Of a DNA stretch of 64,000 bases, positions 9,365 to 17,183 are shown in pieces; position 1 is the stretch's first letter, and each line of letters opens with the position of its first letter. The position numbers and the translations under genes are program-made. This DNA is from Candidatus Neomicrothrix sp. UBA2517 (GTDB lineage Bacteria > Actinomycetota > Acidimicrobiia > Acidimicrobiales > UBA8592). The notes beneath the pieces are model-generated. The model had not been told where the DNA came from. It did not search any database and saw nothing but the letters and a program-made list of their open reading frames with translations. The stretch lies in contig DDNP01000003.1 in the NCBI GenBank assembly GCA_002341185.1, positions 1 through 64,000 on the forward strand. Reading direction: 5' to 3'.

Positions 9365-9685
9365 ATGGCGACCGGACAAAAAATTAGAATACGATTGAAA
9401 GCCTACGACCATGAGGTCATCGATCAGTCAACGAGAAAAATAGTTGAGACTGTTAAAAGGACTGATGCTAACATTCGTGGCCCTATTCCTTTACCAACGG
9501 ATAAACACAGGTTCACTGTCATACGGTCACCGCATAAATATAAAGATTCAAGAGAACATTTTGAGATGCGCATCCATAAACGATTGCTAGACATTCTTAA
9601 TCCTTCTGCAAAGACTGTAGATTCTCTTCAACGTCTTGACCTACCAGCTGGTGTGGATATTGAAATAAAGATCCAGCAATCCTAG
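9365..9685 (+). CDS. rpsJ: 30S ribosomal protein S10
   Basis: Small-subunit protein, also known from transcription antitermination with NusB (NusE), 106 residues. Typical motifs are IRIRLKAYDHEVID, RGPIPLPT, and the extended-loop segment SPHKYKDSREHFEMRIHKR. The ATG lies 11 bases after tuf. It is followed by an unusually long gap of 227 bases before rplC, so S10 may be expressed with tuf rather than with the rest of the S10 operon. Confidence 0.98.
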   Translation: MATGQKIRIRLKAYDHEVIDQSTRKIVETVKRTDANIRGPIPLPTDKHRFTVIRSPHKYKDSREHFEMRIHKRLLDILNPSAKTVDSLQRLDLPAGVDIEIKIQQS

Positions 9686-9791
9686 TAATTAAGAGGCATA
9701 TTAATTCCTGATTAACCGGAATTCTTAAATACAAGAACATTTGCATATCTATGTTGGTCCTTAGAACATCTCTAGGTATGCTTGAACGCCG

Positions 9792-9811
9792 TGCGATAAG
9801 CAAATATCGCA
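9792..9811 (+). promoter_or_regulatory. Hairpin in the rpsJ-rplC gap
   Basis: TGCGATA (9792-9798) and TATCGCA (9805-9811) form a perfect 7-bp stem with the loop AGCAAA. The gap of 9686-9912 otherwise holds only a doubtful 50-codon frame and a candidate promoter. The hairpin could be part of a leader for ribosomal-protein feedback, but no family match is claimed. Confidence 0.35.
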
Positions 9812-9857
9812 AGTCTGAGAAAGCCATGAAATTAATGGAACTGCTCAGCACAGCACA

Positions 9858-9886
9858 TTGTTGGGTAAACAGAACTCCAATAGATA
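9858..9886 (+). promoter_or_regulatory. Candidate promoter upstream of rplC
   Basis: TTGTTG (9858-9863), a 17-base spacer and TAGATA (9881-9886) lie 26 bases before ATG 9913. Together with the 227-base gap they suggest that rplC onward has its own promoter. Confidence 0.4.
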
Positions 9887-9912
9887 AGTACAGGAAAGAT
9901 TGAGGATTCCTC

Positions 9913-10575
9913 ATGGCAGGAAAAGCGATCGTCGCTCAAAAGGTCGGCATGACACAAGTTTGGAATGAAGAGAATCGTGTTGTACCTGTAACTGTGCTCG
10001 AGGTTAGTCCATGCAGAATTGTACAGATTAAAACACCCCAAACGGATGGATACAGTGCTTTGCAAGTTACGCAAGGCGAAGTATCAGAGAAGAACCTAAA
10101 TCAACCCCAAATAGGACATTTTGATAAAGCAGGGGTTGAACCAGGAAAACAACTTATTGAATTAAGAGTTGATGATACCGATGGTTATGAAATCGGCCAA
10201 GAGATATCAGTGGATATTTTCTCTGCTGGAGATGTAGTTGATGTCTCTTCCGTTAGCAAAGGTAAAGGTTTCGCTGGTGTCATGAAACGGCACGGTTTCG
10301 CAGGACAAAGAGCCAGCCATGGTGCTCATAAAGTTCACAGAAAACCAGGCGCTATTGGACAATGCGCCACGCCATCTAGGGTCTTCCAAGGCAAAAAAAT
10401 GCCAGGTAGAATGGGAGCTCAAAAAACAACGATTATGAATCTCAAAGTTGTAAAATCGGACACAGAGTCAGAAATTCTTTTAATAAAGGGCTCAGTTCCA
10501 GGTCCTAAAGGCGCAACAGTCGTCGTTCGGAACGCAGTAAAAGCTTCTATCAACTCAGGTGACCAAAATGAATAA
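9913..10575 (+). CDS. rplC: 50S ribosomal protein L3
   Basis: Early-assembly 23S rRNA-binding protein reaching the peptidyl-transferase centre, 220 residues. The diagnostic loop is KGKGFAGVMKRHGFAGQ followed by SHGAHKVHRKPGAIG and FQGKKMPGRMG. The ribosome binding site TGAGGA precedes ATG 9913. The stop overlaps the start of rplD by eight bases, so the two are translationally coupled. Confidence 0.97.
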   Translation: MAGKAIVAQKVGMTQVWNEENRVVPVTVLEVSPCRIVQIKTPQTDGYSALQVTQGEVSEKNLNQPQIGHFDKAGVEPGKQLIELRVDDTDGYEIGQEISVDIFSAGDVVDVSSVSKGKGFAGVMKRHGFAGQRASHGAHKVHRKPGAIGQCATPSRVFQGKKMPGRMGAQKTTIMNLKVVKSDTESEILLIKGSVPGPKGATVVVRNAVKASINSGDQNE

Positions 10576-11224
10576 AGTTGATATAAAGAAAACTGACGGT
10601 GCGAAATCAGGATCAATTGATCTTGATGAGGACATTTTTGGCATTGAACCAAATGTTGCTGTGATGCATCAAGTAGTAAATGCTCAACTAGCTACAAAAC
10701 GCTCTGGTACACATAGTACTAAGACACGTGCCGAAGTTCGTGGTGGTGGAGCAAAACCATGGAAGCAGAAAGGAACTGGACGGGCCAGAGCAGGTTCTTC
10801 TAGGATTCCTCATTGGCGTGGAGGAGGAATAGCGCTCGGGCCAAAACCACGGGACTATTCACAACGAACTCCGAAAAAAATGAAAAGACTAGCGTTACGC
10901 TCAGCTCTTTCAGACAGGGCAAGTTCAAATAGTATTTTTGTTGTTGAATCTTGGGATTTTGAAGCACCGAATACAAAGGCAGCAAAAATTGCACTCGAAT
11001 CCATAGGAACTGAAGGAAAGGTATTAATTATCGTTGATAATCAGGATTTAAATACCCAAAAGAGTTTCCGTAATCTCCAAGATGTAAATATTCTTCTTTC
11101 AGACCAACTTAATGTTTTTGATATTCTGGTCAGCGACTCGATTGTCTTCACCAAGGATAATCTTCCAACCAGTAATCAGAGTGCAGCGACGTCTCAGCCT
11201 GTCGAAAACACAGAGGAAGCATAA
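10568..11224 (+). CDS. rplD: 50S ribosomal protein L4
   Basis: Exit-tunnel protein, 218 residues. I chose ATG 10568 (MNKVDIKKTDG) with AGGTG six bases upstream; a GTG at 10559 would add three residues. The tunnel loop is intact (residues about 55-90: VRGGGAKPWKQKGTGRARAG, then RIPHWRGGG). In enterobacteria L4 also represses the S10 operon; no target can be proven here. The C-terminus carries a short polar tail ending PVENTEEA beyond the usual fold. Two bases separate it from rplW. Confidence 0.96.
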   Translation: MNKVDIKKTDGAKSGSIDLDEDIFGIEPNVAVMHQVVNAQLATKRSGTHSTKTRAEVRGGGAKPWKQKGTGRARAGSSRIPHWRGGGIALGPKPRDYSQRTPKKMKRLALRSALSDRASSNSIFVVESWDFEAPNTKAAKIALESIGTEGKVLIIVDNQDLNTQKSFRNLQDVNILLSDQLNVFDILVSDSIVFTKDNLPTSNQSAATSQPVENTEEA

Positions 11225-11226
11225 TT

Positions 11227-11514
11227 ATGGATGGTAGAGACATCATAAAGAAACCAATTGTTAGCGAAAAATCGTATGTCCTTATTGAAGAGAACGTATA
11301 CACTTTTGAAGTCCATCCTGAAGCAACGAAGCCACAGATACGTGAAGCCGTTGAACAAATTTTTGGTGTACGAGTAACAAAGGTGAATACTCTCAACAGA
11401 AAAGGGAAGCGCAAGAGAAATCGAAAGAACTTTTCTTATGGAAAACGCGCAGATCAAAAGCGCGCACTTGTCACAATCGCCGAAGGTGACTCAATTGAGT
11501 TATTCGATGTGTAG
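11227..11514 (+). CDS. rplW: 50S ribosomal protein L23
   Basis: Exit-site protein that docks SRP and trigger factor, 95 residues. It starts MDGRDIIKKPIVSEKSYVL. The core VHPEATKPQIREAVEQIFGV and the following VTKVNTLNRKGKRKR match the family. It lies between rplD and rplB with gaps of two and eight bases. Length is normal. Confidence 0.97.
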   Translation: MDGRDIIKKPIVSEKSYVLIEENVYTFEVHPEATKPQIREAVEQIFGVRVTKVNTLNRKGKRKRNRKNFSYGKRADQKRALVTIAEGDSIELFDV

Positions 11515-11522
11515 GGGGAAAA

Positions 11523-12359
11523 GTGGCTATTAGAAGACGTAAACCAACAAGCCCTGGGCGAAGATTCCAGACCCAAGCTGATTTTTCTGAGATTACAAAG
11601 ACCTCTCCCGAGAAATCATTAACAACTAGTAAATCAAAGACTGGTGGACGTAATAATTATGGACGTAAAACCTCACGTCATCGAGGTGGAGGACACAAGC
11701 AACTTTACCGACAAATTGATTTCCGGCGTGATAAAGCAGGAGTTCCCGCGACAGTGGCATCAATAGAGTATGACCCAAATCGAACATGCAGAATTGCCTT
11801 GCTTCACTATCACGATGGAGAAAAGCGTTATATTCTTGCTCCGAACTCTCTTCAAGTAGGAGAAGTTATTCAATCTGGGCAAGGCTCAGAAATAAGAGTA
11901 GGTAACGCTCTTCCACTGCGATACATTCCAGTAGGAACGGTAGTTCACAACATTGAACTCCGTCCTGGTGGCGGAGGAAAACTCGCAAGAAGTGCGGGTT
12001 CAAGTGTTCAGCTAGTTGCAAAAGAGGGCAACTATGCAACACTTCGCCTTCCAAGTACTGAAATGCGACGAGTACCGATTGATTCTATGGCTACTGTTGG
12101 ATCCGTGGGCAATTCGGAGCATGAACTAGTCAAAATTGGGAAAGCTGGGCGAAATCGATGGAAGGGTAAACGACCCCAAACTCGAGGTGTTGCAATGAAC
12201 CCAGTTGATCACCCTCACGGAGGTGGTGAAGGAAAAACCTCTGGAGGTAGACATCCGGTTTCGCCTTGGGGTAAACCAGAATCTCGAACACGAAGCAAGA
12301 AAAAACAATCCCAGAAATTAATAGTACGTCGTCGCCGAACAAGAGGCTCACGCCGGTAA
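11523..12359 (+). CDS. rplB: 50S ribosomal protein L2
   Basis: Essential for subunit association and near the peptidyl-transferase centre, 278 residues. The start is GTG 11523 (MAIRRRKPTSPGRRFQ) behind TAGGGGGA. Conserved segments are TSRHRGGGHKQLYRQIDFRR and NPVDHPHGGGEGKTSGGR, the latter with the functionally important histidine. The tail is basic. It is followed by rpsS after ten bases. Confidence 0.97.
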   Translation: MAIRRRKPTSPGRRFQTQADFSEITKTSPEKSLTTSKSKTGGRNNYGRKTSRHRGGGHKQLYRQIDFRRDKAGVPATVASIEYDPNRTCRIALLHYHDGEKRYILAPNSLQVGEVIQSGQGSEIRVGNALPLRYIPVGTVVHNIELRPGGGGKLARSAGSSVQLVAKEGNYATLRLPSTEMRRVPIDSMATVGSVGNSEHELVKIGKAGRNRWKGKRPQTRGVAMNPVDHPHGGGEGKTSGGRHPVSPWGKPESRTRSKKKQSQKLIVRRRRTRGSRR

Positions 12360-12369
12360 AGGAACAGTT

Positions 12370-12645
12370 ATGCCAAGAAGCCTAAAAAAAGGACCATTCG
12401 TTGATTCACATCTACTTAAGAAGATTGATGCATTGAACGCTTCAGGGTCTAAAGAGGTAATTAAAAGTTGGTCAAGGCGATCAACAATAATTCCAGACAT
12501 GATAGGTCATACAGTCGCTGTTCATGATGGTCGTAAACACGTACCTGTCTATATAACAGAAACAATGGTAGGGCATAAACTTGGTGAGTTCGCACCCACG
12601 AGAACATTCAAATTTCACGCTGGGCAGGAAAGAGGTGTTCGTTAA
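12370..12645 (+). CDS. rpsS: 30S ribosomal protein S19
   Basis: Head protein next to S13, 91 residues. It starts MPRSLKKGPFVDSHLLKK. WSRRSTIIPDMIGHTVAVHDG and GHKLGEFAPTRTFKFH are family signatures. Normal length; two bases precede rplV. Confidence 0.98.
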   Translation: MPRSLKKGPFVDSHLLKKIDALNASGSKEVIKSWSRRSTIIPDMIGHTVAVHDGRKHVPVYITETMVGHKLGEFAPTRTFKFHAGQERGVR

Positions 12646-12647
12646 TT

Positions 12648-13526
12648 ATGACGGCAATTAAGACCAATGAAAGACCAGGAACGCGGGCTCAAGTTAAATA
12701 CGTTCGGTCATCTGCATATAAGGTCCGAGAAGTATTAAATCTCATCAGAGGAAAATCATTTTTTGAAGCTACGAATATTCTCACATTCTCCGAACGCAGA
12801 ATAAGCGACACAGTCCTAAAGTGCTTAAATTCAGCAGCGGCTAATGCAGAAAATAATGAGAATATTCCAGTTGAAGAACTTTATGTTTCAGCTTGCTATG
12901 CAGACGAAGGTCCAACATTGAAGAGATGGCGTCCTCGAGCTCGCGGCCGAGCGACCCGCATCAGGAAAAGGACAAGCCACATCACATTAATTCTTGGAAG
13001 GTATTCACCAGAAGAGCTGGCTGAATTAAGAGAACGTGCCGAACTCCGAGGAAACCAAACACAGCAAAGCGCTTCTGAATCAAGAAAGCGAAGAGTTGCG
13101 AAATCAAAAGAATCTGAAATTGATAATCAGCCTGAAGAAGAAAAGGTTGAGGATAGCTCAGAAATGGTAGATGAAATCGATAATCAAGTTGAAATAGAAG
13201 ACATTGACGATAGTTCAGAAGTGGTAGATGAAGTTATTGAAGAGGAAAATGAAATCGATGATAAACCTGAAGACAGCCCATATGGTGAAGGTTCTGCTTT
13301 TGCGCTTGAAGATGGATCAGCACCAAGTTCAGAATTTACCGTAAAGGCAAAAGTCTCAACAAAGATCTATCACCCTGAAGAATCATCATTCTTTGGAAGA
13401 ACAAAAGCTGATGTGTGGTTTAGTAATGCAGAGAATGCAGAAGCCGCAGGATTTAGGCTCCCAAATAGCATGCAAAGTGACGAAACGGAGCAAAAAGAAA
13501 ACGATAATGACGGGGAGAACGAATAA
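12648..13526 (+). CDS. rplV: 50S ribosomal protein L22 with long acidic C-terminal extension
   Basis: The first 115 or so of 292 residues are a standard L22 (KYVRSSAYKVREVLNLIRG, RARGRATRIRKRTSHITLIL), which lines the exit tunnel. The protein then continues for about 175 residues, against a family norm near 110-120 in total. The extension has a basic stretch (ESRKRRVAKSK) and then acidic linkers. Within these is a 19-residue tandem repeat beginning EIDNQ (13116-13172 and 13173-13229). It ends in a small conserved-looking module at about residues 229-275 (FTVKAKVSTKIYHP, FFGRTKADVWFSN, AEAAGFRLP). That module resembles the actinobacterial 'sunset' domain; this is recognition from memory. The TAATG overlap couples it to rpsC. 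Confidence 0.95.
   Translation: MTAIKTNERPGTRAQVKYVRSSAYKVREVLNLIRGKSFFEATNILTFSERRISDTVLKCLNSAAANAENNENIPVEELYVSACYADEGPTLKRWRPRARGRATRIRKRTSHITLILGRYSPEELAELRERAELRGNQTQQSASESRKRRVAKSKESEIDNQPEEEKVEDSSEMVDEIDNQVEIEDIDDSSEVVDEVIEEENEIDDKPEDSPYGEGSAFALEDGSAPSSEFTVKAKVSTKIYHPEESSFFGRTKADVWFSNAENAEAAGFRLPNSMQSDETEQKENDNDGENE
13116..13229 (+). repeat. Two-copy 57-base tandem repeat inside rplV
   Basis: Two adjacent 19-codon units encode EIDNQPEEEKVEDSSEMVD and EIDNQVEIEDIDDSSEVVD. Nucleotide identity is partial, so the duplication is old or under selection for acidity. It lies in the linker between the L22 core and the terminal module, and a third degenerate EIDDKPED follows. Confidence 0.7.
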
Positions 13527-14428
13527 TGGGTCAGAAAGTTAATCCATACGGGTTTCGCTTAGGCGTTACCACCGATTGGAAATCAAGGTGGTTTGCTGAC
13601 CGAGAATACGCTGATTTCGTTATAGAAGATTGGGAAGTTCGAAATTTTATTATGACCGAATTGCCTCATGCCGCTATTTCACGTGTTGAGGTTGAAAGGA
13701 CTCGGGACCGACTCCGAATTGATGTGCACACAGCTCGGCCAGGCATTGTCATCGGTCGCAAAGGAGCTGAAGCAGATCGACTTAGGGCTGGCCTAACCGA
13801 AATAACTGGGAACCAAAAAGTTCAATTAAATATTCAAGAAATCAAGCAACCTGAACTTGATGCATCACTCATCGCTCAAGGGGTCGCAGATCAGCTAGCA
13901 GGTAGAGTTGCGTTCAGAAGAGCTATGAAGCGTGCTGTTCAGAATGCCCAAAAAGCTGGTGCTTTAGGTATACGAGTGCAATGCTCTGGTCGGCTTGGAG
14001 GCGCAGAAATGTCTAGGTCAGAGTGGTACCGAGAAGGACGTGTCCCTCTTCATACGCTCAGAGCCGATATTGACTATGGGTTTAGGGAAGCACATACAAC
14101 TTATGGACGAATCGGTGTCAAAGTGTGGATCTATCGCGGAGATATCCTTCCGTACAAAGTACAAGTCGAAGATAAAATTGATCGTGAAGCAGCTATGGCG
14201 GCGGGAGAAACCTCTGGTCAAAGCCAAGGCAAACAAGTAGTTTCATCTTCTGCAGCAAGGAATAAAGCGTCTAACGATAAAGAAGAGACACAAGTTGAAG
14301 AACTTACTCCACTCGTTCAGGAAGCTGACCCTGAGTTTGAAAAACTTTTGGATGAAGAAGAGCAAATCGCTAAATTAACGAACTCAAAAAATCAGACACC
14401 AATCTTTAGACCAGGGGAAGCTGACTAA
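13526..14428 (+). CDS. rpsC: 30S ribosomal protein S3
   Basis: mRNA-entry protein, 300 residues. It starts MGQKVNPYGFRLGVT. The KH domain has GRKGAEADRLRAGL (about residues 78-91), and the C-domain has GIRVQCSGRLGGAEMSRSEW. Residues after about 225 are a polar, acidic tail (EETQVEELTPLVQEADPEF), longer than in E. coli (233 residues in total) but similar to other Actinobacteria. Both ends overlap their neighbours by one base (TAATG). Confidence 0.97.
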   Translation: MGQKVNPYGFRLGVTTDWKSRWFADREYADFVIEDWEVRNFIMTELPHAAISRVEVERTRDRLRIDVHTARPGIVIGRKGAEADRLRAGLTEITGNQKVQLNIQEIKQPELDASLIAQGVADQLAGRVAFRRAMKRAVQNAQKAGALGIRVQCSGRLGGAEMSRSEWYREGRVPLHTLRADIDYGFREAHTTYGRIGVKVWIYRGDILPYKVQVEDKIDREAAMAAGETSGQSQGKQVVSSSAARNKASNDKEETQVEELTPLVQEADPEFEKLLDEEEQIAKLTNSKNQTPIFRPGEAD

Positions 14429-14844
14429 TGTTAATGCCAAGAAAAGTAGCGCATCGCAAACACCACCGTGGACGAATGAAAGGTAACTCAAAAGGAGGAA
14501 ACGAAGTTTCCTTTGGGGATTTTGGTATTCAAGCGTTAGAACCTGGATGGATCACGGCTAGACAAATTGAAGCAGCTCGTATCGCAATGACACGACATAT
14601 CCGTCGTGGTGGAAAAGTTTGGATAAATATTTTTCCAGATAAACCAGTTACAGAAAAACCTGCTGAAACAAGAATGGGTTCTGGAAAAGGAAACGTAGAG
14701 CGTTGGGTTGCAGTTGTTCGACCAGGGCGAATCTTGTTTGAGCTGTCTTACCCCGATGAAGAGATAGCAAAACAGGCGATAAATAGAGCCATACAGAAAC
14801 TCCCGATAAAGGCAAAGTTTGTCTCTAGAAAAGAAGGCTTCTAA
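14428..14844 (+). CDS. rplP: 50S ribosomal protein L16
   Basis: Large-subunit protein near the A-site tRNA, 138 residues. I chose ATG 14428 (MLMPRKVAHRKHHRGR), which matches the family N-terminus; ATG 14434 would lose two residues. Key stretches are FGDFGIQALEPGWITARQIEAAR and KPVTEKPAETRMGSGKGNVE. One-base TAATG overlaps occur at both ends. Confidence 0.98.
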   Translation: MLMPRKVAHRKHHRGRMKGNSKGGNEVSFGDFGIQALEPGWITARQIEAARIAMTRHIRRGGKVWINIFPDKPVTEKPAETRMGSGKGNVERWVAVVRPGRILFELSYPDEEIAKQAINRAIQKLPIKAKFVSRKEGF

Positions 14845-15062
14845 TGGCTAAGAATTTTAAAGAAATTAGTGATGGAGATCTTTTAGAGCGACTTAATGAT
14901 GCTAAAGAAGAACTTTTTAATCTTAGGTTTCAGCTTGTGACAGGCCAACTGGACAACTACAGCCGAATAAAGGAAGTAAAGAAAGAAGTAGCGCGCGCTA
15001 TGACAGAGCTCCGCGTAAGGGAGATTGCAGCTGCAGAAGCATTGGAGAGTAATAATGAGTGA
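14844..15062 (+). CDS. rpmC: 50S ribosomal protein L29
   Basis: Small helical exit-site protein, 72 residues. The helices contain LNDAKEELFNLRFQLVTGQL and the RIKEVKKEVARAMTELR segment. It overlaps rplP by one base and rpsQ by eight bases. Confidence 0.96.
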   Translation: MAKNFKEISDGDLLERLNDAKEELFNLRFQLVTGQLDNYSRIKEVKKEVARAMTELRVREIAAAEALESNNE

Positions 15063-15327
15063 CCAAACTGAACACCGCACTAATCCTAGGAAAGTCAGAG
15101 ACGGACTAGTTGTGTCAACTTCAATGGACAAAACAGCAGTTGTCGCTATTGTGGATCGAGTTAGGCATCGTCGCTACAACAAAACTGTGCAACGGACAAA
15201 AAAGCTATTTGTTCATGACGCCGACAATGACCTCAATGTTGGAGACAGAGTACGAATTCAAGAAACTCGTCCGCTATCCAAGAAAAAACGATGGAGAATT
15301 CTGGAAATATTGGAGCGTGCAAGATGA
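15055..15327 (+). CDS. rpsQ: 30S ribosomal protein S17
   Basis: 16S rRNA-binding OB-fold protein, 90 residues. I chose ATG 15055 (MSDQTEHRTNPRK) with GGAGAG upstream; the frame is open further back to 15025, inside rpmC. Motifs are GLVVSTSMDKTAVVAI and VGDRVRIQETRPLSKKKRW. The end overlaps rplN by ATGA. Confidence 0.96.
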   Translation: MSDQTEHRTNPRKVRDGLVVSTSMDKTAVVAIVDRVRHRRYNKTVQRTKKLFVHDADNDLNVGDRVRIQETRPLSKKKRWRILEILERAR

Positions 15328-15692
15328 TACAGCAGGAATCACGTCTCAAAGTTGCAGATAATTCAGGTGCCAAAGAAGTACTGGTAATTAAAGTGTTAGG
15401 CGGGTCGAAGAGACGCTATGGCACTATTGGCGATATCTTTGTTGCGACAGTTAAAGATGCCATACCAGGTGCGCAAGTAAAAAAAGGCGATGTCGTCAAA
15501 TGTGTAGTTGTTCGAACCAAAAAAGAAAGCAGAAGAATGGATGGTTCATATATACGGTTTGATGAGAATGCTGCGGTTCTAATCAACGAAGCACGGCAAC
15601 CTAGAGGTACGAGAATTTTTGGCCCAGTAGGCAGAGAATTACGAGATAAACAATTTATGAGAATAGTTTCGCTTGCACCGGAGGTTCTCTAA
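15324..15692 (+). CDS. rplN: 50S ribosomal protein L14
   Basis: Large-subunit protein at the subunit interface, 122 residues, the family length. I chose ATG 15324 (MIQQESRLKVADNSGAKE), overlapping the rpsQ stop by four bases; an upstream in-frame ATG at 15291 would add 11 residues foreign to the family. It also has VVRTKKESRRMDGSYIRFD and GTRIFGPVGRELRDK. Confidence 0.97.
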   Translation: MIQQESRLKVADNSGAKEVLVIKVLGGSKRRYGTIGDIFVATVKDAIPGAQVKKGDVVKCVVVRTKKESRRMDGSYIRFDENAAVLINEARQPRGTRIFGPVGRELRDKQFMRIVSLAPEVL

Positions 15693-16000
15693 TGAAGATT
15701 CGTAAAGGTGACAAAGTTGTTGTCTTGGCAGGTAAAGACAAAGGGAGAGAAGGCGAAGTGGCATTTCTGTATCCCAAAGAAGGAAAGCTAATTGTTACAG
15801 GCGTAAATATTTCTAAAAAACACCAACGGCCGACTCGTGAAACAATGCAAGGCGGAATTATCGATAAAGAGATGCCACTTGACATCTCAAACGTAGCTAT
15901 CGTCAGCCCTGAAGATGGGAAGCCAACCCGTGTAGGTTACAGGTTTGACAGTAATGGAACAAAAGTAAGAATATGTAAGCGAACAGGAGCTGACCTCTAA
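15692..16000 (+). CDS. rplX: 50S ribosomal protein L24
   Basis: Assembly-initiator protein with a KOW motif, 102 residues. It starts MKIRKGDKVVVLAGKDKGREG. The C-terminal part has KPTRVGYRFDSNGTKVRICK. It overlaps rplN and rplE by one base each. Confidence 0.97.
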   Translation: MKIRKGDKVVVLAGKDKGREGEVAFLYPKEGKLIVTGVNISKKHQRPTRETMQGGIIDKEMPLDISNVAIVSPEDGKPTRVGYRFDSNGTKVRICKRTGADL

Positions 16001-16566
16001 TGACGACATCACTAGTTCCGCGACTAAAGGATCAGTACGATAACGAGATCCGAATGAGACTAAAGGAAGAGCTTGGTAAATCCAACATAATGGAAGTGCC
16101 TCAAATTACTAAGATCGTTGTCAACATGGGTGTTGGCGAAGCTGTCACGAGATCGTCACTGTTAGAAGGAGCTATTGCTGATTTAAGTGTGATAACTGGT
16201 CAAAAACCAATGTTAACGCGTGCAAAAAAGTCGATAGCTGGTTTCAAGTTGCGAGAAGGAAATGCCATCGGGGCAAAAGTTACACTTCGCGGAAGTAGGA
16301 TGTACGAGTTCCTAGATCGGTTAATAAATCTTGCTATTCCGAGAGTTAGAGACTTTAGAGGTCTTTCGCCCAAATCATTTGATGGTAATGGGAACTACAC
16401 TTTCGGTGTAACTGAACAATTGATCTTTCCAGAAATTGATTATGACAAAATAGATGCCACACGAGGCATGGACATAACAATCGTTACTTCCGCTAAGAAT
16501 AATCAAGAAGGCAAAGCTCTTCTAGATTCATTCGCATTCCCATTCAGAACAGAAGGACAAAACTAA
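16000..16566 (+). CDS. rplE: 50S ribosomal protein L5
   Basis: 5S rRNA-binding protein of the central protuberance, 188 residues. IVVNMGVGEAV, GQKPMLTRAKKSIAGFKLR and LINLAIPRVRDFRGL are diagnostic. It is coupled to rplX by a TAATG overlap and followed by rpsN after two bases. Confidence 0.98.
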   Translation: MTTSLVPRLKDQYDNEIRMRLKEELGKSNIMEVPQITKIVVNMGVGEAVTRSSLLEGAIADLSVITGQKPMLTRAKKSIAGFKLREGNAIGAKVTLRGSRMYEFLDRLINLAIPRVRDFRGLSPKSFDGNGNYTFGVTEQLIFPEIDYDKIDATRGMDITIVTSAKNNQEGKALLDSFAFPFRTEGQN

Positions 16567-16568
16567 CC

Positions 16569-16754
16569 ATGGCGAAGAAAGCTCTCGTAAATAAACAAAA
16601 AAAGACACCAAAATATAAAGTGCGTGCGTATACGCGCTGTAGACGCTGTGGACGCCCACGGTCCGTTTATCGAAAGTTTGGCTTGTGTAGGGTGTGCCTG
16701 CGTGAACTTGCTCATGCAGGTGAACTACCAGGTATCAAAAAGGCCAGTTGGTAG
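16569..16754 (+). CDS. rpsN: 30S ribosomal protein S14, zinc-binding type (type Z)
   Basis: Head protein, 61 residues, the short zinc-ribbon form. Two CxxC pairs are intact: CRRC after RAYTR and CRVC before LRELAHAGELPG. This contrasts with the RpoC of the same genome, which has lost most of its second zinc site. No S14 paralogue is seen in the window. Confidence 0.97.
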   Translation: MAKKALVNKQKKTPKYKVRAYTRCRRCGRPRSVYRKFGLCRVCLRELAHAGELPGIKKASW

Positions 16755-16761
16755 GAGGTGA
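16753..16761 (+). promoter_or_regulatory. Very strong Shine-Dalgarno sequence before rpsH
   Basis: AGGAGGTGA is a full complement to the usual 16S rRNA 3' end and lies seven bases before ATG 16769. It shows that leadered genes here use canonical initiation. It begins on the rpsN stop codon. Confidence 0.75.
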
Positions 16762-16768
16762 CCAGTAG

Positions 16769-17173
16769 ATGACAATGACAGACCCAGTAGCAGACATGCT
16801 AACAAGAATCAGAAATGCTAATACTGCGATGCATGATGATGTAGCTATGCCCTCATCAAAACTTAAAGAATCGTTAGCAATCTTGCTCCACAAAGAAGGA
16901 TATATTAACGCTTTTAATGTTTCTGATAATGAGGAAATACCTGGAAAAACTTTGACTATAGAAATGAAATACTCACCCTCTAGGTCACGTGTTATTTCTG
17001 GTATCAAACGTGTATCTAAACCAGGACTTAGGGTTTATTCTAAGTCAACTGATATTCCAAGAGTTCTTGGAGGTTTAGGTGTTGCAGTTGTTTCAACTAG
17101 TCAAGGATTAATGAGTGACCGTGAGGCACGGAAGCGTCGAATGGGCGGCGAAATTCTGTGCTACGTCTGGTAA
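16769..17173 (+). CDS. rpsH: 30S ribosomal protein S8
   Basis: 16S central-domain binder, 134 residues. It starts MTMTDPVADMLTRIRNAN; ATG 16775 is a possible alternative, but the strong ribosome binding site favours 16769. The C-terminus has GVAVVSTSQGLMSDREARK and ends GGEILCYVW. In E. coli S8 represses the spc operon at the rplE region; no such site can be identified here by eye. Confidence 0.98.
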   Translation: MTMTDPVADMLTRIRNANTAMHDDVAMPSSKLKESLAILLHKEGYINAFNVSDNEEIPGKTLTIEMKYSPSRSRVISGIKRVSKPGLRVYSKSTDIPRVLGGLGVAVVSTSQGLMSDREARKRRMGGEILCYVW

Positions 17174-17183
17174 AGAAGGAAAA

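Noticed and set aside
9751..9903. 50-codon frame in the rpsJ-rplC gap
   Set aside because: No ribosome binding site and no family resemblance; it overlaps a hairpin and a promoter candidate, so I treat the gap as non-coding.
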